22,304 nt of DNA, from contig JBGOUJ010000047.1 of the NCBI GenBank assembly GCA_041477005.1, forward strand, positions 1 to 22,304, in the 5' to 3' direction. This document shows positions 1-6,666 of the stretch, one piece after another. The first letter of the stretch is position 1, and every line of letters begins with the position of its first letter. This DNA is from JBGOUJ01 sp041477005 (lineage in GTDB: Bacteria > Acidobacteriota > Terriglobia > Bryobacterales > JACQDG01). Under the pieces are notes generated by a model. The model was not told where the DNA came from. It was given only the letters and a program-made list of their open reading frames with translations, and made no database searches. Position numbers and translations under genes: made by a program.

Positions 1-1
1 G

Positions 2-1123
2 GCGCATGGTTGGCTGTTGTTCGAAGAAAGCAAAATGTCGAAGTCGCGCGGAAATATCGTGCGCACCGAGACGATTCTGGACGTGCTCGGTGCAGACGCG
101 CTGCGCTACTTCCTGCTGCGCGAAGTTGTGTTCGGTCAGGACGGATCTTTCTCCTTTGACGCGCTGGTGCAGCGCTATAACGCGGACTTGGCCAACGGAC
201 TCGGCAACCTCGCCAGCCGGACCCTGACCATGATCGGGAAGTATTGCGGCGGCGCGATCCCCAATCCGGCCGGCGGTGGCGCGGAGATCGCGCGCCTGGC
301 TCAGGAGGTAATCGCGCAATCGGCCGCCTGTTTTGAGAGCTTCGAGTTTTCCCGGGCGCTGGAAAGCATCTGGGCGGTACAGGCGGCGGTTGACCGCTAC
401 ATCGTCGAGCACAAGCCGTGGGAGCTGGCGGAGCGTGAGGACGCGGAGTCGAAAGCCGAGTTGGGGAGCGTCCTTTACACGGCTGCCGAGGCGGTGCGCA
501 TCGCCTCGGCGCTGCTCTACCCGGTGCTGCCGGCTTCGGCGGAGAAGATCTGGCGGCAGCTCGGGGAGAGCGGGTTGCCGGGCGAGGTGCGGCTCGACAA
601 GCTGGAGTGGGGTCAACTGGCGGTCGGGCAGAAGATCGGAAAGATCGAAGCGGTATTTCCGCGCGTGGACAAGGCGGAGGCGATACAAAAGATGCGAGAG
701 CTCGAGGAGCAGGTGACCAGGGAGCAGGCGGCGATGATGGGAAAGAAGCCGGAAGCTCCGGCCAAACCGGCGGCGCCGGCCGCCCTCGCGGATGGAAAGA
801 TCTCGATCGATGAGTTCGCGCGCGTGGATCTGCGCGTCGGCCTCGTCAAGTCGGCCGAACGCGTCAAGGGCGCCGACAAGCTGCTCCACATGATGGTCGA
901 TATCGGCGAGCCGGAGCCGCGCTCGATCGTCGCCGGCATCGCCCTGGCCTACACGCCGGAGCAGATGGTCGGCCGCAAGGTCGTCATCGTTGCCAACCTG
1001 CAGCCCCGCAAGCTTCGCGGAATCGAATCGAACGGCATGATCGTGGCCGCGTCCTTGGAAAACGGCGCCCCGATTCTCGCCGGCTTCCTGGAAGACGTTC
1101 CCGTGGGGGCCAGGCTGAAGTGA
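2..1123 (+). CDS. metG: Methionyl-tRNA synthetase, C-terminal part (5' end outside window)
   Basis: Charges tRNA-Met with methionine in the cytoplasm. The reading frame is open at the window edge, so only the last 373 codons are visible. It enters within the catalytic domain: the class I signature KMSKS is encoded at 32-46, followed by RGN, which is the usual MetRS continuation. An anticodon-binding helical domain follows (about codons 60-240), then an Ala/Pro/Lys-rich linker and a C-terminal EMAP/Trbp-like OB-fold tRNA-binding domain starting near IDEFARVDLRVG and containing the conserved run NLQPRKLRGIESNGM. The stop TGA overlaps the GTG start of tatD, so the two are translationally coupled. 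The identification is firm; the Rossmann-fold half is simply cut off. Confidence 0.96.
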   Translation, partial: AHGWLLFEESKMSKSRGNIVRTETILDVLGADALRYFLLREVVFGQDGSFSFDALVQRYNADLANGLGNLASRTLTMIGKYCGGAIPNPAGGGAEIARLAQEVIAQSAACFESFEFSRALESIWAVQAAVDRYIVEHKPWELAEREDAESKAELGSVLYTAAEAVRIASALLYPVLPASAEKIWRQLGESGLPGEVRLDKLEWGQLAVGQKIGKIEAVFPRVDKAEAIQKMRELEEQVTREQAAMMGKKPEAPAKPAAPAALADGKISIDEFARVDLRVGLVKSAERVKGADKLLHMMVDIGEPEPRSIVAGIALAYTPEQMVGRKVVIVANLQPRKLRGIESNGMIVAASLENGAPILAGFLEDVPVGARLK

Positions 1124-1917
1124 CGGCCCCCGTCATCGATTCCCATTGTCACCTCGACGACCGCCAGTTTGACGCCGACCGCGACCAGGTGCTGGAGCGG
1201 GCGCAGCAAGCCGGCGTCGTTCTGGCGCTGGCCATCGGATCAGGCGATGGGCCGCCCGATCTCGAAGCCGCCATCCGCCTGGGCGATGCCATTCCTTGGC
1301 TCTACGCGACCGTCGGCATCCACCCGCACGAAGCGCGCCGGGCCGGCGCCGCCGACCTCCAGAACCTGGAGCGGCTGTGCAGCCGCCCCAAGGTCCTCGC
1401 CGTCGGCGAGATCGGGCTCGATTATCACTACGACCACTCGCCCCGCGACGTGCAACGCGAGATCTTCGTCGCCCAGCTACAGATCGCCCGCCGGGCTGGC
1501 AAGCCCATCGTGATCCATACCAGAGAGGCGTGGCCGGATACGATCGAGCTGTTGCGCGGCCACTGGCAGGGCGCCGGCATCTTGCACTGCTTCGGAGGCA
1601 ATTACGAGCAGGCCACCCAGGGGCTCGATCTGGGCTTGCTGGTCTCCTTCGCCGGCATTCTGACTTTCCCCAAGGCCGAAGCGCTGCGCGAGGCGGCCGC
1701 TCGCCTTCCTTTGGATCGCGTCCTGATCGAAACCGATTGCCCCTATCTCGCGCCGGCGCCGCACCGCGGCAAGCGCAACGAGCCGGCTTTCGTGGTGGAG
1801 ACGGCTCGGACGCTCGCCCGGGTCCGCGGCATTTCAGTCGAGGAGACGGCCGAGGCGACGACGGCCAACTTTCTGCGTTTGTTTTCGCTGCGCCTTGGTA
1901 AACTGGAAGCTACCTGA
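1120..1917 (+). CDS. tatD: TatD family metal-dependent hydrolase / DNase
   Basis: A 265-residue TIM-barrel amidohydrolase-like protein of the TatD (YcfH/YjjV) family; family members are metal-dependent 3'-5' exonucleases or deoxyribonucleases acting in the cytoplasm. Expected metal ligands are visible: H9-x-H11 in DSHCHLDD, E97 in GEIGLDYHYD, H133 in VIHTRE, H156 in HCFGG and D206 in ETDCPY. Length matches the family. The GTG start at 1120 overlaps the metG stop, and the TGA stop overlaps the ATG of the next gene, so it is the middle member of a tightly coupled trio. metG-tatD adjacency is common in bacteria. The exact substrate cannot be told from sequence. Confidence 0.95.
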   Translation: MTAPVIDSHCHLDDRQFDADRDQVLERAQQAGVVLALAIGSGDGPPDLEAAIRLGDAIPWLYATVGIHPHEARRAGAADLQNLERLCSRPKVLAVGEIGLDYHYDHSPRDVQREIFVAQLQIARRAGKPIVIHTREAWPDTIELLRGHWQGAGILHCFGGNYEQATQGLDLGLLVSFAGILTFPKAEALREAAARLPLDRVLIETDCPYLAPAPHRGKRNEPAFVVETARTLARVRGISVEETAEATTANFLRLFSLRLGKLEAT

Positions 1918-2912
1918 TGTCCCGAATCCAGCAGCTTCTGACCCGCCAGGAGATTTTCAGTCTCATTCAGGAAGACCTCGCTCGCGTGGAGAAGGAAATT
2001 TGCACGGATTCGATCTCCTCGGTCGAGGCCATCACGGCCATCGGTCAGTATCTGCAAGGCAGCGGCGGCAAGCGCCTGCGGCCGGCGCTGCTGCTGCTGG
2101 CGGCCAAGGCTTGCGGCAGCCAGGACGACCTCGCGATCCGCCTCGGCGCCATAGTGGAGTTGATCCACACCGCCACGTTGGTCCACGATGACGTGATCGA
2201 CTCGGCCGAGATCCGGCGCGGCCGGCCCTCCACCAACTCGCGATGGGGCAACCACATCAGCGTGCTGGGCGGCGACTGGCTCTACATGCAGGCTTTCGTC
2301 CTGTCGCTCCGGGAGCGCAATTTCCATATCCTCGATCTGCTCACTAGCCTCACCCAGATGATGGTCGAAGGCGAGCTGTTGCAGCTCGATCATCTGGGCA
2401 AGATTCACCTCACCGAAGAGGATTACTTCGACCTGGTGAATCGCAAGACGGCCTGTCTGTTCAGCGTGTGCGCGCGGCTGGGAGCGGTGGCGGCCGGCGC
2501 CGACGAGCAGACCGAAGCTCTGCTGGGCGACTACGGCTGGAACCTGGGAATGGCCTTCCAGCTTATCGACGACATCCTGGACTTCACCTCCAGCGCCAAG
2601 AAGCTGGGTAAGCCCGTGGGCAGCGATCTGCGGGAAGGAAAGGTCACGCTGCCGCTGATCCTGGCTCTGGAAAATTCCACGCCGGCCGAGCGAGCCAGCA
2701 TCGATACGGTCTTGCGCGAGCGCGCCTACCACAGCGTTCCGCTCGAGGTGGTGCTCGAGCTGCTCGACAAACATCACGGCGTCGAGCAAGCGCGGCGGCA
2801 GGCCGTGGCCTTCGCCGAGAAGGCGCGGGAGCGGATCAGCCTGCTTCCCGAATCGGTTTACAAAGGGGCGCTCTACTCGGTTCCCGAGCTCGTCGTGGAC
2901 CGGGAAAGCTGA
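1917..2912 (+). CDS. Trans-polyprenyl diphosphate synthase (IspB/HepT-like)
   Basis: A 331-residue all-alpha trans-isoprenyl diphosphate synthase, which condenses isopentenyl diphosphate onto an allylic primer. Both Asp-rich motifs are present: first DDVID at residues 91-95 (after LVH), second DDILD at 218-222 (after FQLI). GGKRLRP, the substrate-binding Lys/Arg motif, lies near residue 43-50, and GRPSTN follows the first motif. Length and similarity fit long-chain enzymes (hepta- to nonaprenyl) that make quinone side chains, rather than the shorter farnesyl/geranylgeranyl enzymes. Chain length cannot be fixed from sequence by eye, so no symbol is given. Its ATG overlaps the tatD stop (TGATG), indicating coupling. 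Confidence 0.93.
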   Translation: MSRIQQLLTRQEIFSLIQEDLARVEKEICTDSISSVEAITAIGQYLQGSGGKRLRPALLLLAAKACGSQDDLAIRLGAIVELIHTATLVHDDVIDSAEIRRGRPSTNSRWGNHISVLGGDWLYMQAFVLSLRERNFHILDLLTSLTQMMVEGELLQLDHLGKIHLTEEDYFDLVNRKTACLFSVCARLGAVAAGADEQTEALLGDYGWNLGMAFQLIDDILDFTSSAKKLGKPVGSDLREGKVTLPLILALENSTPAERASIDTVLRERAYHSVPLEVVLELLDKHHGVEQARRQAVAFAEKARERISLLPESVYKGALYSVPELVVDRES

Positions 2913-2937
2913 CCCGGCTCCAGCCCCACACTCAACA

Positions 2938-3519
2938 GTGCGCGAAATCGAAATCAAGCTGCGGGTCCAAGACCGCGCGGCGCTGCGCCGGCGCTTGCGG
3001 CGCCTGGGTTTTGAGTCTCTCGGCCCCCGCCAGATCGAGCGGAATCTTGTTTTCGATACTCCCCGGCAGACCCTCCGTGCCTCCCGGCAGTTGCTGCGGC
3101 TGCGGTCCAAAGGGAGCCGCTGGTGGCTGACGTGGAAGGGACAGCCGGAGGCCGGGACCCGCCACAAGGTCCGGCCCGAGATCGAGCTCGAGGTCTCCCA
3201 GGGGCAGCGGCTGGGCGAGATTCTGACCCGCCTCGGCTACCAGCCGGCCTTTGAGTATCACAAGTTCCGCACCGAGTTCCACCAGCCACGACGCCGGGGC
3301 AAGGCGATGCTGGATGAGACGCCCGTCGGCGATTTCCTGGAGCTCGAAGGGCCGCCGGCATGGATCGACCGTCTGGCCGCCGGATTGGGCTACGGCCCCC
3401 AGGACTATATCCTGGCCAGCTACGCCAGCCTCTACCTCGCCTGGTGTCGCGAGCAGGGCCTTCCCCCGGAAAACATGGTCTTTAGCCGAAAGAAACTCTT
3501 GCACCCGTTCCGGCCTTAG
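2938..3519 (+). CDS. CYTH domain protein (class IV adenylate cyclase / triphosphate-binding family)
   Basis: A 193-residue protein beginning with EIEIKLRV, the ExExK signature that opens CYTH triphosphate-tunnel enzymes (CyaB, thiamine triphosphatase, inorganic triphosphatase). Further charged beta strands of the tunnel follow: a LRLRSKG strand, WLTWKGQ, RPEIELEV, and later FRTEFH and FLELEGPPAWIDRLA, the last resembling the ExE strand before the terminal helix. The GTG start at 2938 is chosen because the signature begins at the second residue and no in-frame start precedes it; no clear Shine-Dalgarno is seen. It lies 25 nt after the polyprenyl synthase and probably ends that operon. Cyclase versus triphosphatase activity cannot be told from sequence. 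Confidence 0.85.
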   Translation: MREIEIKLRVQDRAALRRRLRRLGFESLGPRQIERNLVFDTPRQTLRASRQLLRLRSKGSRWWLTWKGQPEAGTRHKVRPEIELEVSQGQRLGEILTRLGYQPAFEYHKFRTEFHQPRRRGKAMLDETPVGDFLELEGPPAWIDRLAAGLGYGPQDYILASYASLYLAWCREQGLPPENMVFSRKKLLHPFRP

Positions 3520-3535
3520 TGCATAGTGGGACATT

Positions 3536-3616
3536 GGGGAGAAATCCCCTGAAAAAAGAGATGTAGAGCGCACCGTAACAGTGTCTTTGGCGCCAGGCCT
3601 TCCAGAGGCCGGTGGC
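3536..3616 (+). ncRNA. Structured intergenic RNA region (candidate leader or small RNA)
   Basis: Three successive potential hairpins precede the terminator. The first is a 5-bp stem closed by a GAAA tetraloop (GGGGA/TCCCC, 3536-3549). The second pairs AAAGA (3555-3559) with TCTTT (3584-3588) and CAC (3571-3573) with GTG (3581-3583). The third joins GCCA and GGCCT (3592-3600) to AGGCC and TGGC (3606-3616). I do not recognise a known RNA family. It could be the 3' UTR of the CYTH gene, a riboswitch-like leader for the metal-transport genes, or an independent small RNA. Confidence 0.35.
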
Positions 3617-3650
3617 CCGCCGCGCGTCGTGCGCTGCGGGCTTTTTTTTT
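3615..3650 (+). terminator. Rho-independent terminator
   Basis: GCCCGC and GCGC (3615-3625) pair with GCGC and GCGGGC (3631-3641), with one C/T mismatch and a 5-nt loop, followed directly by nine T residues (3642-3650). This is the strongest intrinsic terminator in the window. It either ends the metG-tatD-polyprenyl synthase-CYTH transcript or attenuates transcription into the metal module that starts 40 nt downstream. Confidence 0.88.
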
Positions 3651-3689
3651 GCCGCGCGCTTGAAAGGGGCGCCGGACGAGGCTTGTGCT

Positions 3690-4946
3690 ATGGCCCTGAT
3701 CGACATTAGCCGCATCCTGTATTTGACGGAACTGACCGGCTTGAAAGTGTTCAGTCCGGACGGCGAGCGCATCGGCAAGATCGCCGAAGCCGCCATTGCC
3801 CCCAGCGAGCACCCCCGGCGGGTGGCGCGCTTCCTGGTTGGCGGCGTCGGGCGGTCGCGCTTTGCGGTCCGCCACGATCAAGTCCGCTCCATCTCTCTCG
3901 ATGGAATTGTTTTGGCCGACGATGTTCTGATCCCCTATCGCCGGGACGAGTCCCTGCTGCTCATGCGCCGCGACTTGCTGGACCAACAGATCATCGACGT
4001 CAGCGGTCAGAAGGTCGTCCGCGTCAACGACGTTACTTTCGTCACCGAGCCGGCCGGAGACCGCCAGGAGCTCTGGATTTTGGAGGTGGATGTCGGCGTG
4101 AGAAGCGCTTTCCGGCGGTTGCTCGAGGGAGTGGCCCCGCCGCTGGTGATTCGCCGGCTCCAGGAGCCGATCAAGCCGCACTCTATCGGCTGGGAGTACT
4201 GCAATATCATCGAGCCGGATCCGCAGCGGCGCCTGAAGCTCAACATCTCTCACGTAATGCTGAACCAGCTCCATCCGGCCGATCTGGCCGACATCGTCGA
4301 AGACCTGCCGCCGGCGGGGCGGGGAGCGCTCATGGAAGGGCTCGACGAGGAGGTGGCCGCCGACACGCTGGCCGAGGTCGAGCCCAAGATCCAGGCGAGC
4401 ATCCTGGAAGCAATGGACTCCGACAAGGCCGCCGACATCTTGGAGGAGATGGCTCCCGATCATGCCGCCGACGCTCTGGGCGAGATCGAGGAAGAAGTGA
4501 GCCGCGAGATCCTGAGCGACATGGAGCGCACACCGGCCGCCGAGATCGGTGAGCTGCTCGAATACAAGAAAGACACCGCCGGCGGCATGATGAATACCCG
4601 ATTCGTCGCCCTCCACGAACACGCCACGGTGCGCGACGCGATCGAAGCCCTGAAGGGCAACGAGGATCTGCTGGAGGGCCTCAACACGCTGTTCCTGGTC
4701 GACCCGGAAGAGCGCCTGGTGGCGGCGGTCCCGCTGGGCCGCCTTTTCGTGCTGCCGGATTCGGCCCCTCTGCAGGAGCTCGCCGTCAAGCCGCTGCTGA
4801 AGGCTTCCGTCGACGAAGACCGGGATGACGTGGTCGAGACTTTCGACAAGTACAACATCCTCACCTTGCCGGTGGTGGACGAGGAAGAAAAGCTGCAAGG
4901 AGTCATCACCGCCGACGACGTGATCAGCGTCCTCCGGCACAAGTAG
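3690..4946 (+). CDS. PRC-barrel / MgtE N-domain / CBS protein, soluble regulator-like
   Basis: A 418-residue soluble protein. Residues about 10-80 and 95-165 look like two PRC-barrel-type units (LTGLKVFSPDGERIGKI; LDQQIIDVSGQKVVRV). Residues about 190-290 are an MgtE N-terminal superhelical domain with repeated acidic helical units (HPADLADIVEDL, DKAADILEEM, DHAADALGEI). Residues about 295-418 are a CBS pair, opening with DTAGGMMNTRF and closing with LPVVDEEEKLQGVITADD. The membrane channel domain of MgtE is absent. In MgtE the N and CBS domains sense cytosolic Mg2+ and gate the pore. ATG 3690 is preferred, with GAGG 9 nt upstream, because the in-frame upstream GTG at 3612 lies next to the terminator stem. 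It lies 46 nt before an Nramp-fold transporter, so a gating or sensing role for that transporter is inferred. Confidence 0.9.
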   Translation: MALIDISRILYLTELTGLKVFSPDGERIGKIAEAAIAPSEHPRRVARFLVGGVGRSRFAVRHDQVRSISLDGIVLADDVLIPYRRDESLLLMRRDLLDQQIIDVSGQKVVRVNDVTFVTEPAGDRQELWILEVDVGVRSAFRRLLEGVAPPLVIRRLQEPIKPHSIGWEYCNIIEPDPQRRLKLNISHVMLNQLHPADLADIVEDLPPAGRGALMEGLDEEVAADTLAEVEPKIQASILEAMDSDKAADILEEMAPDHAADALGEIEEEVSREILSDMERTPAAEIGELLEYKKDTAGGMMNTRFVALHEHATVRDAIEALKGNEDLLEGLNTLFLVDPEERLVAAVPLGRLFVLPDSAPLQELAVKPLLKASVDEDRDDVVETFDKYNILTLPVVDEEEKLQGVITADDVISVLRHK

Positions 4947-4959
4947 CTGCAAAGCTGAC

Positions 4960-4990
4960 GCCTGAAACCTGACACCTGGGACCTGGAACC
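4960..4990. repeat. One-armed tandem heptamer array (ACCTGRN)
   Basis: Four consecutive 7-bp units, GCCTGAA, ACCTGAC, ACCTGGG and ACCTGGA, plus a partial ACC, fill most of the gap between the MgtE-N/CBS gene and the Nramp-like gene. No inverted partner arm is present. The GG at 4991-4992 directly abuts the ATG at 4993, so the array occupies the ribosome-binding region of the transporter gene. Confidence 0.8.
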
Positions 4991-4992
4991 GG

Positions 4993-6225
4993 ATGCTACG
5001 CCGCCTGCGCCACCACGTTGCGATCTTCTTCGCGGTCATCGGGCCGGGCTTCATAACGGCCATGGTGGACAACGACGCGGGGGGCATCTACACCTATTCG
5101 GCGGCCGGCGCGCAGTTCGGCTACATGCCGTTGTGGACCCTGCTGCCCATCATGTTCGCCCTGATCGTGACCCAGGAAATGTGCTCGCGCATGGGCGCCG
5201 TCACCGGCAAGGGGCTCTCCGATCTGATTCGCGAGGAGTTCGGTTTTCGCACCACCTTCTTCGTGATGATCATCCTGGTGCTGGTGAATCTGACCAACCT
5301 GATGTCGGATTTCGCCGGCATCGCCACTTCGCTGGAGTTGTTTGGGATCAGCCCTTTCCTTTCGGTTCCGCTGGGGGCCGCCGCCATCTGGGTGCTGGTC
5401 GTAAAAGGCACCTACCGCACCGTCGAGAAGGCCTTCCTGCTGGCCTGCGTCTTCTATGTAGCCTACATATTCTCGGCGTTCCTGGTGAGGCCCAACTGGA
5501 CCCAGGCGGCGGTCAACAGCTTTCTTCCCCACTTGCTGGTCGACAACGCCTACGTCTTCATGCTGGTCGGCATGGTGGGAACCAGCGTTGCGCCCTGGAT
5601 GCAGTTTTACCTGCAATCGGCGGTGGTAGAAAAGGGCATCGACGAGAAGCAGTACCGGGAATCGCGCGTAGAGGTGATCGTTGGCTGCGTGGTGATGACG
5701 ATGATTGCGTTCTTCATTGTCGTGGCTTGTGCGGGCGCCATTTATTCCCACGGCCCACGCGAGATTCGGACCGCCGCCGAGGCGGCCGAAGGACTGCGGC
5801 CTTTCGGTCGATACGCCTACCTGCTCTTCAGCGCCGGCTTATTCAATGCCTCCCTGTTTGCGGCCTCCATCCTGCCACTCTCCACGGCCTACTCGGTCTG
5901 CGAAGGCCTGGGGTTCGAATCCGGCGTGAACAAGGGCTTCAAAGACGCTCCGGTCTTCTACTGGCTCTACACTTTGATGATCGTGGTCGGCGCCGGCGTG
6001 GTGTTGCTCCCCCGCTTCCCTCTGGTGCGGATGATCCTGTTTTCGCAGGTGCTGAACGGAGTCCTGCTGCCGGTGATCCTGATCTTCATGCTGCTGCTGG
6101 TTAATCGCAAGGACCTGATGGGCGATTGGACCAATTCCCGTATGTTCAATGGCATAGCCTGGACTACCACCGCCGTCATGATCTTCCTGTCTCTCAGCCT
6201 GGCCGCATTGTCCTGGCGCGGATAA
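4993..6225 (+). CDS. Nramp-fold divalent metal transporter with non-canonical metal site
   Basis: A 410-residue polytopic inner-membrane protein with about 11 hydrophobic segments. Family membership is shown by GPGFITAM in TM1, GAQFGYMPLW after it, and GMVGTSVAPW...YLQSAVVEKG in TM6. Canonical Nramp proteins carry DPGN in TM1 and MPH in TM6. Here the aligned residues are D28-A-G-G31 and A200-P-W202, so the metal-ligating Asp is kept but the Asn and the thioether Met are lost. Loss of that Met is the kind of change associated with Nramp-related Mg2+ transporters. The preceding gene encodes MgtE-type Mg2+-sensing domains, so Mg2+ rather than Mn2+/Fe2+ uptake is a reasonable inference. No clear Shine-Dalgarno is visible upstream. 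Confidence 0.88.
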   Translation: MLRRLRHHVAIFFAVIGPGFITAMVDNDAGGIYTYSAAGAQFGYMPLWTLLPIMFALIVTQEMCSRMGAVTGKGLSDLIREEFGFRTTFFVMIILVLVNLTNLMSDFAGIATSLELFGISPFLSVPLGAAAIWVLVVKGTYRTVEKAFLLACVFYVAYIFSAFLVRPNWTQAAVNSFLPHLLVDNAYVFMLVGMVGTSVAPWMQFYLQSAVVEKGIDEKQYRESRVEVIVGCVVMTMIAFFIVVACAGAIYSHGPREIRTAAEAAEGLRPFGRYAYLLFSAGLFNASLFAASILPLSTAYSVCEGLGFESGVNKGFKDAPVFYWLYTLMIVVGAGVVLLPRFPLVRMILFSQVLNGVLLPVILIFMLLLVNRKDLMGDWTNSRMFNGIAWTTTAVMIFLSLSLAALSWRG

Positions 6226-6266
6226 ACCCGTATAGCACCGGCCTCAGCCAGCCGATAAGAAGGGGT

Positions 6267-6626
6267 ATGGACACATCCGACCCCATGGGGATACTCAATT
6301 TGGCTGCCGCCCTGGACCGCGTAGGGGGTGACAGCGAGCTGCTGGAGGAGGTGGCCAAGCTGTTCCTGGATACCGCCCCCGAGCTGCTCAGCCAGGTCCG
6401 GGAAGCCGTGGCCGACCGGAATGCCCCGTCTCTGGAACGCGCGGCCCACACCCTCAAGGGCTCGGTCGGCAATTTCGGGGCCGAGGCTGCCTCCGAGGCC
6501 GCGCATCGTCTGGAAAAGATGGGTCGTGCGGGCGACCTCACCGGCGCCGAGGAAGCTCTGGCTGCTTTAGAGCGAGAGATGGATCGTCTCCAGCCCGCCC
6601 TGGCTGCCCTCAGCGCCGGGGCGTAA
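6267..6626 (+). CDS. Hpt (histidine phosphotransfer) domain protein
   Basis: A 119-residue single-domain protein. The phosphoacceptor box is A-H61-TLKGS-VGNFGA, with H61 the expected phosphorylated histidine, within a helical bundle; a second helix pair follows (AAHRLEKMGRAGDL). Such proteins carry phosphate between hybrid histidine kinases and response regulators in the cytoplasm. ATG 6267 is chosen because a strong AAGAAGGGG lies just upstream and the conserved helix starts soon after. It is 41 nt downstream of the transporter gene in the same orientation and may be cotranscribed, but no kinase or receiver domain is encoded in this window. It converges on the glycosyltransferase gene, 40 nt away. 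Confidence 0.9.
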   Translation: MDTSDPMGILNLAAALDRVGGDSELLEEVAKLFLDTAPELLSQVREAVADRNAPSLERAAHTLKGSVGNFGAEAASEAAHRLEKMGRAGDLTGAEEALAALEREMDRLQPALAALSAGA

Positions 6627-6639
6627 GCCGTGCCCGGCG
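6614..6639. terminator. Possible GC hairpin between convergent genes, no T tract
   Basis: CGCCGGG (6614-6620) and CCCGGCG (6633-6639) form a 7-bp stem with a 12-nt loop that spans the Hpt stop codon, between two convergent genes. It lacks a T run on either side, so intrinsic termination is doubtful. Confidence 0.25.
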
Positions 6640-6666
6640 GGATCTATTCCCCCGACCAGCCCGAAT

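Noticed and set aside
1743..3167. Long minus-strand open frame (474 codons)
   Set aside because: It is antisense to tatD, the polyprenyl synthase and the CYTH gene, all of which have clear family motifs; the translation is low-complexity and unrecognisable, as usual for shadow frames in GC-rich DNA.
3536..3616. Known Mn2+ or Mg2+ riboswitch (yybP-ykoY or M-box)
   Set aside because: The GGGGAG start is only superficially similar; the conserved junction sequences of yybP-ykoY are absent and the region is too short for an M-box.
3516..5087. Long minus-strand open frame (523 codons)
   Set aside because: It is antisense to the MgtE-N/CBS gene and runs through the terminator and the heptamer array; no recognisable domains.
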